DNA from: Zeimonas sp003577305 | GTDB lineage: Bacteria; Pseudomonadota; Gammaproteobacteria; Burkholderiales; Burkholderiaceae_E | Length of the DNA stretch: 64,000 nucleotides | NCBI GenBank assembly: GCA_030263385.1 | Contig: SZOX01000002.1 | Location: 115,015 to 179,014 of the forward strand | Direction: 5' to 3' | Part shown: positions 16,830 through 24,819 of the stretch, piece by piece | How positions within the stretch are numbered: the stretch's first letter is position 1 | Layout of the letters: every line of letters begins with the position of its first letter | The notes under the pieces: model-generated | The model's database searches: none | Seen by the model: the letters and a program-made list of their open reading frames with translations, nothing else | Told to the model about the DNA's origin: nothing | Translations under genes and position numbers: made by a program

Positions 16830-18308
16830 ATGCGAATCAAGGCCTCCTCGTGCCTGCCCAACCGGGTGCGCCTGCCCGTCGAGAAGCTCGAACACGGAAT
16901 GTTCGTTGCCGAGCTCGACCGGCCGTGGCTCGACACGCCGTTCCCGCTCGAAGCACTGTACGTGCGCAACGATGCCGAGCTGCAGACCTTGCGCCGGATG
17001 TGCCGATACGTGGTCGTCGACATCGAGCGCTCGCGCGAAGACGTGGCCGCGCGGCTGCGCGAGGCGCTCGCCCGCGCCATGGGTGACCGCGGGGGATTGC
17101 GCGCCCTGATGACGCGGACGTTCAGGGCCTTCTTCCGCCGTGGCGCGCACGACGAGCGCGCGGCACGCCCGCGCCTGCCTCGCGCCGAAGCAGAGGCGCA
17201 ACCGCCGCGGGCAGCCCCCGAAACAGGCGTGGGCGAAAGCGACAGCGGGCTGCCGAGCACCCTTGCGGCCACGCTTCATCTGCCGCGCGGGACGACGCTG
17301 CGCGCGTATCCCGAGCCCGTGCCGCTCGAACAGGCACTGCCGCGCGCGCGCGAATCGTGGACGCGCGGGGCCGAGACGCTGCGAGCGCTGCTCGAAGACC
17401 TGCGCAACGACGCTCCCGGCAGCCTGCGCGACGTCGCGAAGGTGGCCGACGACCTGGTCGAGAGCATGGTCGAGACCCCCGACGCGATGATGTGGGTGGC
17501 CAGGCTGCGCGACCAGGACCGGAGCACCTATCATCATTGCCTGAAGGTCGCGATCCACCTGATCGCGCTCGGCCGCCAGATCGGCTTTCCGCGCGACGAC
17601 CTCGTACGGCTCGCGCAGATCGGCATGCTCGCCGACGTCGGCAAGATCCGCCTGCCGCGGGCGCTGCTCGAAAAGCCCGGCATGCTGACCCCGCCCGAGC
17701 AACTCGTGGTGAGGCGTCACGTGCGCATCGGCATCGAGACGCTGCGCAAGAGCATGATTCTCGACCGCAAGGTCGAGGAGGGCATCGCGCAGCACCACGA
17801 GCGGCTCGACGGCTCGGGTTATCCGCTCGGGCTGCAGGGCATGGACATCGGGATCTTCGGTCGCATGGCCGGAATCGCGGATTGCTTCGCTGCGCTGATC
17901 TCCGACCGGCCGTATGCGAAGGCCGCAGCGCCCCAGGAGGCGCTGATGCAGATGTTCCGCTGGTGCGGCACCTCGTTTCACGCGCCGCTGTTCGAGCAGT
18001 TCGTCCAGGCGATCGGCGTCTTCCCGGTCGGCAGCCTGGTCGAACTGTCGAACGGCGAGGCGGCGATCGTGATGGCCCACAACCGGGTGCGCCGCCTGGA
18101 GCCGCGTGTGCTCGTGCTGGCAGGTCCCGATCACGTGCCGCTCGCGGCGCCCTTCGAGCGCGACCTGCTGACAGGGCCGGTCGACGGCGCGGGCAAGCCG
18201 ATTCGCATCGCCGGCGGACTGCCGGCCGGCGCCTACGGGCTGCAGCTTCGCGACTACTATGCCGACGCAAGCGCATCGCCCGAAGGACACGCGCTTGCAG
18301 CCGCATGA
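16830..18308 (+). CDS. DUF3391/HD-GYP domain protein with degenerate HD motif
   Basis: The protein has 492 residues. The N-terminus (about 1-75) is DUF3391-like, followed by a charged linker and an HD-GYP domain from about 220 to 400. HD-GYP enzymes normally break down cyclic di-GMP with a two- or three-metal centre. The GYP part is intact (HHERLDGSGYP near 322-332), but the namesake HD dyad reads AD (MLADVGKI near 265-272), removing one metal-binding histidine. The protein may therefore be weakly active or act as a binding partner. Its stop overlaps the downstream EAL gene, so the two are made together. Confidence 0.88.
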   Translation: MRIKASSCLPNRVRLPVEKLEHGMFVAELDRPWLDTPFPLEALYVRNDAELQTLRRMCRYVVVDIERSREDVAARLREALARAMGDRGGLRALMTRTFRAFFRRGAHDERAARPRLPRAEAEAQPPRAAPETGVGESDSGLPSTLAATLHLPRGTTLRAYPEPVPLEQALPRARESWTRGAETLRALLEDLRNDAPGSLRDVAKVADDLVESMVETPDAMMWVARLRDQDRSTYHHCLKVAIHLIALGRQIGFPRDDLVRLAQIGMLADVGKIRLPRALLEKPGMLTPPEQLVVRRHVRIGIETLRKSMILDRKVEEGIAQHHERLDGSGYPLGLQGMDIGIFGRMAGIADCFAALISDRPYAKAAAPQEALMQMFRWCGTSFHAPLFEQFVQAIGVFPVGSLVELSNGEAAIVMAHNRVRRLEPRVLVLAGPDHVPLAAPFERDLLTGPVDGAGKPIRIAGGLPAGAYGLQLRDYYADASASPEGHALAAA

Positions 18309-19617
18309 ACGCGCCCGGGGGCGGCTCGCGCCCGCCGGACTGCTGCGCCTGCTCGAAGAGCAGCTGGCACACGCCGGCGGTGCGCGCGTCGCACTGCTCG
18401 TCATCGCGCTGAGCCCTTCGGACCGGCAGCTGGCGATTGGCCGCGGTGTGGCCGTGCGCACCGTGCTCGGCGAAGTCGCCCGCCGCGTCGAGAGCCTGCT
18501 GCGCAGCGACGACCGTTACGCCTTCGCATCGCGCGAGGAGCTCTGGGTGCTGCTCGTCGGCCTGCCGAGCGAACCGCTGGCCGAGCTCGCCGCCCGTACG
18601 CTTCTCGATCGTCTGCGGCGGCCGATTGCGGTGCCATCGACTTCCGGCAGCGCCGGAGCAATCCATCTTCAGCCGTCGATCGGCGTCGCGTGGACGTCGG
18701 GGCCGGCAGGGCTCGACGCGTCGTCGATGCTCGCGGCCGTGACCGGCGCCGCGGCCTCCGGCCAGGGAATCCGCCTGCGCCGGCTGCGCGGCGCGCGCGA
18801 CCACGCGCCGAACCAGGCGCAACTCGAGCAGGAGCTGCTCGAGGCGCTCGACGGCAACGAGCTGGAGGTTCACTTCCAACCGCAACTCGACCTGCGCGAT
18901 GGCCGGTGCAGCTCGGCCGAGGCGCTGATCCGCTGGCGGCGCCGCGACGGCAGCGCCGCGGATCCGGAAGCGATCGTGGCCATCTGCGAACGCCGCGAAC
19001 TGATCGTGCCGCTGACCCGATTCACGTTGAACACCTCGTTGCGCCGCATGTCCGAATGGTCCGGGCTCGGCCTGGACATGTCGGTCGCGGTCAACCTGTC
19101 GGCCGCGACGCTGTCGGATCCGACCCTGCCGCTGATGGTGTCGCAGGCGCTCGAGACCTGGGGCGTGCCGGCAAACCGGCTCACGCTCGAACTGACCGAA
19201 AACGCGCTGATCCGGAACCTGCGGGTCGCAGCCGAGGCGATGAAGCAGATCCACGATCTCGGTTGCCGGTTGTCGATCGACGATTTCGGCACCGGATACT
19301 CGCCCTACACCTACCTGCGCCAGTTCTCGTTCCAGGAGCTGAAGATCGACCGCTCGTTCGTCCGGCACATCCACTGCGACGACGGCGATCGGCGGATCGT
19401 GCGCTCGCTGGTCGAGCTCGCGCACGCGTTCGGCATGCACGCGGTCGCCGAAGGCGTCGAGGACCAGGAGTCGCTGCTGGCCCTGCGCGCGCTCGGTTGC
19501 GACCTGGCGCAAGGCTGGCATGTCTCGGCCGCGCTGGCGGCCGACGACTTCGCGAAGTGGTGCCTCGCTCGCCGCGATGCCGCGATGAAGCGGCAGGCTG
19601 CGGCGGCCCAGCCTTGA
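18295..19617 (+). CDS. EAL domain cyclic di-GMP phosphodiesterase with degenerate GGDEF-like N-terminus
   Basis: About 440 residues. The N-terminal 170 residues resemble a GGDEF domain that has lost its GGDEF motif (the position reads ASREELW). The C-terminal EAL domain keeps the catalytic residues: EALIRW near 208, the glutamate in ELTENAL, the DD of SIDDFGTGYS, the lysine of LKIDRSF, AEGVED and the glutamine of LAQGWH. It should hydrolyse cyclic di-GMP to pGpG. The start is uncertain: a TTG at 18295 after an AAGGA box is preferred, while an ATG at 18259 would overlap the HD-GYP gene by 50 bases. Confidence 0.88.
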   Translation: MQPHERARGRLAPAGLLRLLEEQLAHAGGARVALLVIALSPSDRQLAIGRGVAVRTVLGEVARRVESLLRSDDRYAFASREELWVLLVGLPSEPLAELAARTLLDRLRRPIAVPSTSGSAGAIHLQPSIGVAWTSGPAGLDASSMLAAVTGAAASGQGIRLRRLRGARDHAPNQAQLEQELLEALDGNELEVHFQPQLDLRDGRCSSAEALIRWRRRDGSAADPEAIVAICERRELIVPLTRFTLNTSLRRMSEWSGLGLDMSVAVNLSAATLSDPTLPLMVSQALETWGVPANRLTLELTENALIRNLRVAAEAMKQIHDLGCRLSIDDFGTGYSPYTYLRQFSFQELKIDRSFVRHIHCDDGDRRIVRSLVELAHAFGMHAVAEGVEDQESLLALRALGCDLAQGWHVSAALAADDFAKWCLARRDAAMKRQAAAAQP

Positions 19618-19624
19618 GCGGGCT

Positions 19625-20134
19625 CTAGCCGCCGCCAGCTCGCTTCGGTACCGCGATCTGATAGATGCCGTGGCACGCGTTGCACTTGCCCAGCATCTCG
19701 CCGACCTGTCCCATCGTGTGCTTCGGGTCGCCCAGCGATTCGGCGTCGAGCGCGATGGTGTCGAAGCTCGTGTGCACTGCGCCCGCCAGTTGCTTGAACG
19801 TGTCGGGTAGTTTGGCCACCGTCTCGGATGGAATCTCGTTGGCTGCGCCGCTGCCCATGGTTCGCGCCGCAGCGGCCACGGACTTCATGTCCTCGTCGGG
19901 CAGCGCCTCGCTGATCGTCTGCAGCACGGCGAGAAAGTTGCGCATTTCATCCAGGACCAGGTGCCGCTCGGCATCGGTGAGCACCAGTGCCATGCGGTCA
20001 TCGGCCGCCGCCGCCGGCGCCGCCGATCGCGCCGGATCGAGGAACGGCGCAAGGATTACAGCGAGCAGCGCACCGAAGGCAATGAGGGCGACAGATCGGA
20101 TCGAGTGTCTCACGAGCTTGCTTCCCCTGGTCAC
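19625..20134 (-). CDS. Class II (c'-like) cytochrome c, last gene of the sox cluster
   Basis: This 169-residue protein has an N-terminal hydrophobic signal or anchor segment (about 15-35), a helical body, and a C-terminal haem-binding motif CNACH near 151-155. That late position is typical of cytochrome c' four-helix bundles. It would act in the periplasm as a small electron carrier or ligand-binding haem protein. Its start overlaps the soxZ stop by ATGA, so it is translated with the Sox proteins and may accept their electrons. A second, unrelated-looking c'-like cytochrome begins the same operon. Confidence 0.85.
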   Translation of the reverse strand: MTRGSKLVRHSIRSVALIAFGALLAVILAPFLDPARSAAPAAAADDRMALVLTDAERHLVLDEMRNFLAVLQTISEALPDEDMKSVAAAARTMGSGAANEIPSETVAKLPDTFKQLAGAVHTSFDTIALDAESLGDPKHTMGQVGEMLGKCNACHGIYQIAVPKRAGGG

Positions 20135-20445
20135 CCGATCGTTGCTTCGGCGCGATCGCGCTCACCCTTGTTGTCTTCCCATTCGACGACCAGTCGGTCG
20201 CCGGCCTTCACACCGCGCACCCGGAACCCCAGCAGCGGGTTGCGGGAGATGGCCGGCCCCCACTGCGCATCCACGACCTGACGACCGTTGATCGTCGCCG
20301 TGACCGTCTGGATGAAGTGGGCCGGAGAGACCTTGCCGGTGGCCGGATCCTTGCGTTGCCCCGTTTCCATCGGGTGCATGATCAGGACCGCGATGTGGGC
20401 CGTTCCGTCGACGATCCGGGCGCGGATCTTCATGCTCGATGCCAT
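20131..20445 (-). CDS. soxZ: SoxZ, thiosulfate oxidation carrier subunit
   Basis: This 104-residue protein is close to the normal SoxZ length. The segments IRARIVDGTAHIAVLIMHPM and FRVRGVKAGDRLVVEWEDN are typical of the immunoglobulin-like SoxZ fold. SoxZ binds SoxY and supports the periplasmic carrier of sulfur intermediates; it has no signal peptide of its own and is usually exported with SoxY. An AGGAG box precedes the ATG. It is preceded by soxY and overlaps the downstream cytochrome gene. Confidence 0.95.
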   Translation of the reverse strand: MASSMKIRARIVDGTAHIAVLIMHPMETGQRKDPATGKVSPAHFIQTVTATINGRQVVDAQWGPAISRNPLLGFRVRGVKAGDRLVVEWEDNKGERDRAEATIG

Positions 20446-20472
20446 TCGATGCTCCTCGCTGCCTTCGATCGA

Positions 20473-20943
20473 TCAGCCGCCGCAACCACCGATCGTGACC
20501 TTCACCTCGCGGGTTGCGAACCAGGTCTTGCCGCCGGCCCTGACTACGGCCTTCACCATCGAGGTCTGGCCGGCCTTGAAACGCGTGTTGATATATGGCT
20601 CGGCGCCGTTGGAGAGATCGAAGTGTGCGAGCAGCGGGAACGGGTTCTTCTCGACCAGCAGCGAAATCGACTCGGCCCCTGGGATCGTGGTGGTGACCTC
20701 GATCGGGATCAACACGCCGTTCTCGGCAGTCTCGGGCGCCGTGATCACGATGTCCGGACTCGAAGCCGCGTCGGACGCACCAATGGCGGCGAGCACCGCG
20801 CCGGGCGACTTCGCGGCAAAGCCTTCCGTATGGCGCGGTGCGGCCGACGCCTCCTGCGAGGGCAGCAGGCCGGCAGCCGCGACGAGCACCAGCGCACCGC
20901 CGGCCCCGCACTCCTTCAGTATTCTCCTGCGAAGCTCATCCAC
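20473..20943 (-). CDS. soxY: SoxY, sulfur-carrying subunit with C-terminal GGCGG arm
   Basis: This 156-residue protein begins with a twin-arginine-like leader (RRRILKECG, then a hydrophobic stretch to ASA near 34) and ends in GGCGG. The cysteine near 154 is the swinging arm that holds sulfur intermediates covalently during thiosulfate oxidation. The start is a GTG: no ATG exists in frame, and AGAAGGAG lies 9 bases upstream of it. It forms the SoxYZ carrier with the next gene. Upstream lies soxA, 32 bases away. Confidence 0.95.
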   Translation of the reverse strand: MDELRRRILKECGAGGALVLVAAAGLLPSQEASAAPRHTEGFAAKSPGAVLAAIGASDAASSPDIVITAPETAENGVLIPIEVTTTIPGAESISLLVEKNPFPLLAHFDLSNGAEPYINTRFKAGQTSMVKAVVRAGGKTWFATREVKVTIGGCGG

Positions 20944-20975
20944 TCGATTCGACTCCTTCTGCAAACCCGCCCGAG

Positions 20976-21893
20976 TCAGCGGGCGGAGGGCACCGACATC
21001 GGGTACCCGTTGGAAAGCACGGTCATGAAGACCTCCAGGTCGACGTAGGCGGGATCGCCTGGGGCGAGCGCCTGCGTGCGCATCTGCCCGTGGCAGCGCG
21101 CGAAACGCTGCTGGATCGATTCGAGCATGCTCACCGGCGTGCGATAGGTCGGGTAGTGCGCCGCGTCCGCAAAGGGTGTGGTAGGCGTCTCGCCGCGCAG
21201 CCTGTGCCCCATGATGCTGCCAGGGACATGGCACGAAGCGCAGGCGAAATTGAGCTGACCGGTCTTCGCGTAGAAGAGGGTCTCGCCGCGCCGGTACGCC
21301 GCCATCACACGGGCGTCGCCGATGTCCACCCGGATCGGCGTGCCCGCCGACAGAGACTTGAACCAGACCGAGATCTCGTTGTTGGCCACCGATCCCTGGG
21401 GCACCTTCTCGCCCGGTGCGGCGGCAGCACAGCTCTCGATACGATCCTCGACCGTCACGACGCGGCCCAGCGCTGCATCGTATTTCGGATAGCTCGCCGC
21501 GAGACCGGCGAGTTTCTCGCCGCCTTCTCCGAGGCAGCTCAGAAAGCGCGGGTCGCGCCGCGCCAGCGCAGTCGCGCGCGCCGCGCCGGTGTCGACCGCG
21601 AAGTGTCCCGGATGCAGATCGACCCGATCGAGGTCCATGAACTTCCAGTTGAGCCTCCACTGCTGCTCCGGATCGCCCACCCAGCCGGCGTGGCGCTGCA
21701 GCGCCTGTTCACTTCTCCAGTACTGGATCGTGTCGCTGAAGCCGACGTCGCCCTCGAAGCCGCGCGCCGGATCGATCTGCGCATGCGGATACGTTTCGCG
21801 GTACGGCTCACCATCGGCCGAGGCCGTGCCGGCTGCGACGCCGATCGCCAGCACGATGGGACTCGCAACGCAAGCGAAGTGGATTCGATTCAT
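20976..21893 (-). CDS. soxA: SoxA, L-cysteine S-thiosulfotransferase haem subunit (single-haem form)
   Basis: This 305-residue protein has a signal peptide (to about residue 26). A single haem motif CASCH lies at 218-222, and C267 in RCHGQM is the expected persulfide-forming axial cysteine. Two further cysteines, C120 and C155, sit where the N-terminal haem of di-haem SoxA would be, so this is the mono-haem type in which that haem is replaced by a disulfide. With SoxX it attaches thiosulfate to the SoxY cysteine. Its start overlaps the soxX stop by ATGA. Confidence 0.95.
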   Translation of the reverse strand: MNRIHFACVASPIVLAIGVAAGTASADGEPYRETYPHAQIDPARGFEGDVGFSDTIQYWRSEQALQRHAGWVGDPEQQWRLNWKFMDLDRVDLHPGHFAVDTGAARATALARRDPRFLSCLGEGGEKLAGLAASYPKYDAALGRVVTVEDRIESCAAAAPGEKVPQGSVANNEISVWFKSLSAGTPIRVDIGDARVMAAYRRGETLFYAKTGQLNFACASCHVPGSIMGHRLRGETPTTPFADAAHYPTYRTPVSMLESIQQRFARCHGQMRTQALAPGDPAYVDLEVFMTVLSNGYPMSVPSAR

Positions 21894-22432
21894 CGTGAAG
21901 CCTGCAGGTACGCGACCACGTCGCGCAGCTCCTGATCATCGAGAATGGCGTTGGTGCCGAACGGCGGCATCAGCGTGTCCGGGATGCGCGCGCGCATGTC
22001 GTAGACGATGGCGTAAGTCTCCGCGTCGCCGCGCCCCGTGCTGCCGTAGTGCGACAGATCGGGCCCGCGACTGCCCGGCTGCGTGCCGCCCTTCATCACA
22101 TGACAGGCGAGGCAGTTGCCCTTGTCGCGCGCGTGAGCGATCCGCATGCCGCGCGTCGCGTCACCCGCGAGCGGGCCCTCCAGCTGCTTCGCCACCGGCT
22201 TGCGCGTGGCCACCTTGCCGCACGGCAACGTATAGCTCAGGCAGGGGAACGCTGCGAACTTCGCGGCCGGGGTCGCCCCGGTCCCTGCGGCCGGCAATTG
22301 CGCACCGGCTGGCGACGCGGCACCGGCTGGCGACGCGGCGGCCGCTGGCGTTGTCGTGGCCGGACTCTGCGCGCAACCGGTCAGCGCGGCGAGAGCGAGG
22401 GCGATCACGCACGCTGCAGCAGACTGCTTCAT
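21890..22432 (-). CDS. soxX: SoxX, haem subunit of the SoxXA complex
   Basis: The protein has 180 residues. The N-terminus ends in LTGC at 17-20, a lipobox-like sequence, so the protein may be lipid-anchored instead of free in the periplasm. A low-complexity Ala/Pro/Gly linker (about 25-55) follows, and then the cytochrome domain with CLACH at 107-111 and the distal ligand M155 in LMPPFG. SoxX passes electrons from SoxA to the respiratory chain. The linker is encoded in part by an 18-base tandem repeat. It lies 13 bases after the porin gene. Confidence 0.94.
   Translation of the reverse strand: MKQSAAACVIALALAALTGCAQSPATTTPAAAASPAGAASPAGAQLPAAGTGATPAAKFAAFPCLSYTLPCGKVATRKPVAKQLEGPLAGDATRGMRIAHARDKGNCLACHVMKGGTQPGSRGPDLSHYGSTGRGDAETYAIVYDMRARIPDTLMPPFGTNAILDDQELRDVVAYLQASR
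22302..22337. repeat. 18-bp perfect tandem duplication inside soxX
   Basis: The unit GCACCGGCTGGCGACGCG occurs twice in a row and encodes the repeated Ala-Ser-Pro-Ala-Gly-Ala part of the SoxX linker. It keeps the frame, so copy number could change linker length without breaking the protein. Confidence 0.9.
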
Positions 22433-22445
22433 CGCAAGCCTTCCG

Positions 22446-23906
22446 TCAGAAGGTGTACGTCAACTGCACGCCGAAGCGCGCCCCCACCGAGTCGGACACG
22501 ATGCGCGCGTTGCTGGTCTGGATCTCGCGCAGCGCCGGCGTGCCGCCCAGGTAGACCTCGTTCGGCGCCTTCACGTCGCGAAGCTCCAGGTTTACCGTCA
22601 GCCGCGTCTTCGGGTTGTGCCGGTAGTTCACGCCGAAAGTCACGCCCTGGATCTTGCGATAGTCGGCGTCGTTCCAGGTCGGAGTTCCCAGCGTGCGGTA
22701 CAGCTCGTCGTTGCGCCAGTAGCGCACCGAGAAATCCCAGGTGGCATTCAGGTAGTAGCCGTAGTCGAGCGTGAAACCGCGCGCCTTGTTGCCCTTCTCC
22801 GCGGCGATCTGCAGCTGCCCGCCGAAGGCCTCGTCGATGACGTTGCCGGTGGGCGTATAGAAGATCATGCCGTTGGCGTACATCAGTTCGGCGCCGAGCC
22901 GGTGCCGGCCGCGGCCCGCACCGAAGATCTCGCCCAGCGCCTTGACCCCGAAACCATGACGAGTGAAGTCGAAGTCGTCACTGAGCTTGCCGTCGGGCGT
23001 GATCTCGAAGTTCCGCGTGCCGCTCTGGCGGTAGGCGTACAACTTCACGCCGTGCTTGTTCGGCCCCATGCCACCGGGCAGGTCGTACTCGGAGGAGAAA
23101 TAGAGGTTCAGGTCTTTCGAACTGTTGTAGTCCCGAAGATCGTGCACGCCGCTGCCCTGGCCGATCATCACGGCGTAGGTGTTGGTCCACTTGCCGGCCT
23201 TGAACGCATCGAAAAACTGCACGCCCCAGTCACGCCCGAGATCACTGTCGTAGCCCGAGAACGACGACGTGCCGTCGCTCTGTCCATGTATGGGTTTCGT
23301 GCCCTTGGTGTTGGTCCGCACGAAGCGCTCGAGCTGCACTCGGGTGATGAAGTCAGTGGGCCAGATGTAGTTGATCGCGTCGATGCCCTGGTAGATCTCC
23401 TCGGGGCCCGGCTTCTTCATCAGGCCGACGCGCACCCGCACCCCCGGCACGTAGCTGAAGGTCATCGTGGCGTCGGTGACCCCGATCAGGCGCGCCCGTT
23501 TGGTGTCGAGCGGATCGTAGGTAGCGCCGTTCATGCCGGCGTTGGCCATCAGGAAATAGTTGATCCGGGATGGAATCAGATTGCCACGCACCCCCAGGCC
23601 GAGATTGTCCAGGTTGAAGTCGGACTGCCTGTCGTGCAGTTCCGGGCCGACGCGGCAGTTACCGTTGTAGCTTCCGTTGAGCAGCGAGAACTGGTTTGGC
23701 CCGACGTCGCGCAGGCCCTCGAGCTTGTCGCAGCCGAAGAAGTTCGTGTACGAGGCCTGGACCACACCGAACAACCGGTGCGTGGCGGTGGGCGGCTCCA
23801 TCGCCTGCAGCATCACCCAGTCGGCTGCGGCTGCCGCTGTGGCGATTGTCGATAGCACCGTAGCCGCTGCGACCCGACCGGCCGCCTTCTTCAGATCGAT
23901 CTTCAT
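22446..23906 (-). CDS. Outer-membrane beta-barrel porin-like protein of the sox cluster
   Basis: This 486-residue protein has a signal peptide ending in AAAA near 26-28 and alternating hydrophobic/polar strands. It ends in LTYTF, the terminal phenylalanine used for outer-membrane assembly. The GGGGGAG Shine-Dalgarno four bases before the ATG fixes the start. It lies between a c'-like cytochrome gene and soxX on the same strand, so it may pass a sulfur compound into the periplasm. It is not a close match in my memory to any named porin, and the substrate is inferred only from context. Confidence 0.88.
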   Translation of the reverse strand: MKIDLKKAAGRVAAATVLSTIATAAAAADWVMLQAMEPPTATHRLFGVVQASYTNFFGCDKLEGLRDVGPNQFSLLNGSYNGNCRVGPELHDRQSDFNLDNLGLGVRGNLIPSRINYFLMANAGMNGATYDPLDTKRARLIGVTDATMTFSYVPGVRVRVGLMKKPGPEEIYQGIDAINYIWPTDFITRVQLERFVRTNTKGTKPIHGQSDGTSSFSGYDSDLGRDWGVQFFDAFKAGKWTNTYAVMIGQGSGVHDLRDYNSSKDLNLYFSSEYDLPGGMGPNKHGVKLYAYRQSGTRNFEITPDGKLSDDFDFTRHGFGVKALGEIFGAGRGRHRLGAELMYANGMIFYTPTGNVIDEAFGGQLQIAAEKGNKARGFTLDYGYYLNATWDFSVRYWRNDELYRTLGTPTWNDADYRKIQGVTFGVNYRHNPKTRLTVNLELRDVKAPNEVYLGGTPALREIQTSNARIVSDSVGARFGVQLTYTF

Positions 23907-23964
23907 CGGTCTCCCCCTCGTGCGCGGTCGTCGCCGCGCTGCATCGAACCGTACCGAATCGAAG

Positions 23965-24591
23965 CTAACGCGCGCGCACCCGGGGCGAGGTGCCCGGCTG
24001 CCCCCTGAAATGCGCGTGGCACGCAACGCAACCCGAAGTCATGGTCCCGAAGTGCTGCGCCGCCGTGACCATGTCGCCCTTCTCGGCCGCCTCGGCAAGT
24101 CGCCGAGCACCGGCTTCGACCGCCTCTTCCATCGCTGGCAGGACCGACAGCGCCTGATCGGACACTTTTTCGATGGGCAGGTAAGGCAACATGCCTCCGC
24201 GCGGCAGTCGGTGATCGGCGATGCGACGTGCTGCATCCGCCGCAAGGTCGCCGTTCTCCACCGCGAGTGCACCGGCGACCGCCTGGTAGTCGGCGAGGAT
24301 CTCCTGCATCACCTGACGCAGCGTGAGGTGGTCGCTCTGGCGCGGGTGCTTCAGTGCCACCTTCATCAGGAACTGCTTGATCTGCGGCGACAACGCGTTG
24401 GCCTTCTCGACCAGCTCGGGCGTCATCACCGCCATCTGCTTCTGCATCAGCTCCATGCCGCGCCGCATCTCGGCCATCTCCGGCGCCGGCGCCTGGGCGC
24501 GCGCCAGCGACAAGAGCCCTGATGACAGGCCTGCGAGGGCGACCGCGACACCCAGCATGGACGTGCCGCGGATCAAGGAGCGAATCTTCAT
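23965..24591 (-). CDS. Class II (c'-like) cytochrome c at the head of the sox cluster
   Basis: This 208-residue protein has a signal peptide ending in ARA near 31. The mature part is helical and methionine-rich (MAEMRRGMELMQKQMAVM), and the haem motif CVACH near 187-191 lies close to the C-terminus as in cytochrome c'. An AGGAGG box precedes the ATG. The start overlaps the stop of a 41-codon reading frame by ATGA. It is likely periplasmic and either accepts electrons from Sox proteins or binds small ligands. Confidence 0.86.
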   Translation of the reverse strand: MKIRSLIRGTSMLGVAVALAGLSSGLLSLARAQAPAPEMAEMRRGMELMQKQMAVMTPELVEKANALSPQIKQFLMKVALKHPRQSDHLTLRQVMQEILADYQAVAGALAVENGDLAADAARRIADHRLPRGGMLPYLPIEKVSDQALSVLPAMEEAVEAGARRLAEAAEKGDMVTAAQHFGTMTSGCVACHAHFRGQPGTSPRVRAR

Positions 24592-24713
24592 CGCGGTGCC
24601 TCCTCGCAGCAATGGAATCCGTCCTCGATCGCGACGGTGACGCTCTTCAGGCCGGCCGACGTCGGCGTTCCGGCTAAGATGATCGGAATCAGGAGAATCA
24701 CGCGCGCCTTCAT
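24588..24713 (-). CDS. Possible 41-residue exported or leader peptide
   Basis: The peptide starts MKARVILLIPIILAGTPTSAG, which looks like a signal peptide, and ends with GFHCCEEAPR, containing a cysteine pair. Its stop overlaps the start of the c'-like cytochrome by ATGA, an arrangement seen in coupled genes. No strong Shine-Dalgarno stands before its ATG. It could be a translated leader for the sox operon, a small metal- or sulfur-binding peptide, or a chance frame. I do not recognise it. Confidence 0.4.
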   Translation of the reverse strand: MKARVILLIPIILAGTPTSAGLKSVTVAIEDGFHCCEEAPR

Positions 24714-24789
24714 CGACCCCTCGGTTTTTCGGCTACTCCTGGCACAGGCTAGGCGGCAGCGGTTTCCGGAGTATTGCCGCCAGCTCGCG

Positions 24790-24807
24790 TTTGTTACGAT
24801 TTGTTTC
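24790..24807. promoter_or_regulatory. Direct repeat TTTGTTAC/TTTGTTTC with 10-bp period, possible OmpR-type site
   Basis: Two 8-base copies start exactly 10 bases apart, one helical turn, which is how OmpR/PhoB-type regulators bind. They lie 12 bases before the response regulator start and 76 bases upstream of the first reading frame of the sox operon. This would suit self-repression together with activation of the divergent operon. AT-rich composition here contrasts with the surroundings. Confidence 0.45.
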
Positions 24808-24819
24808 AGGGACAGCGTC

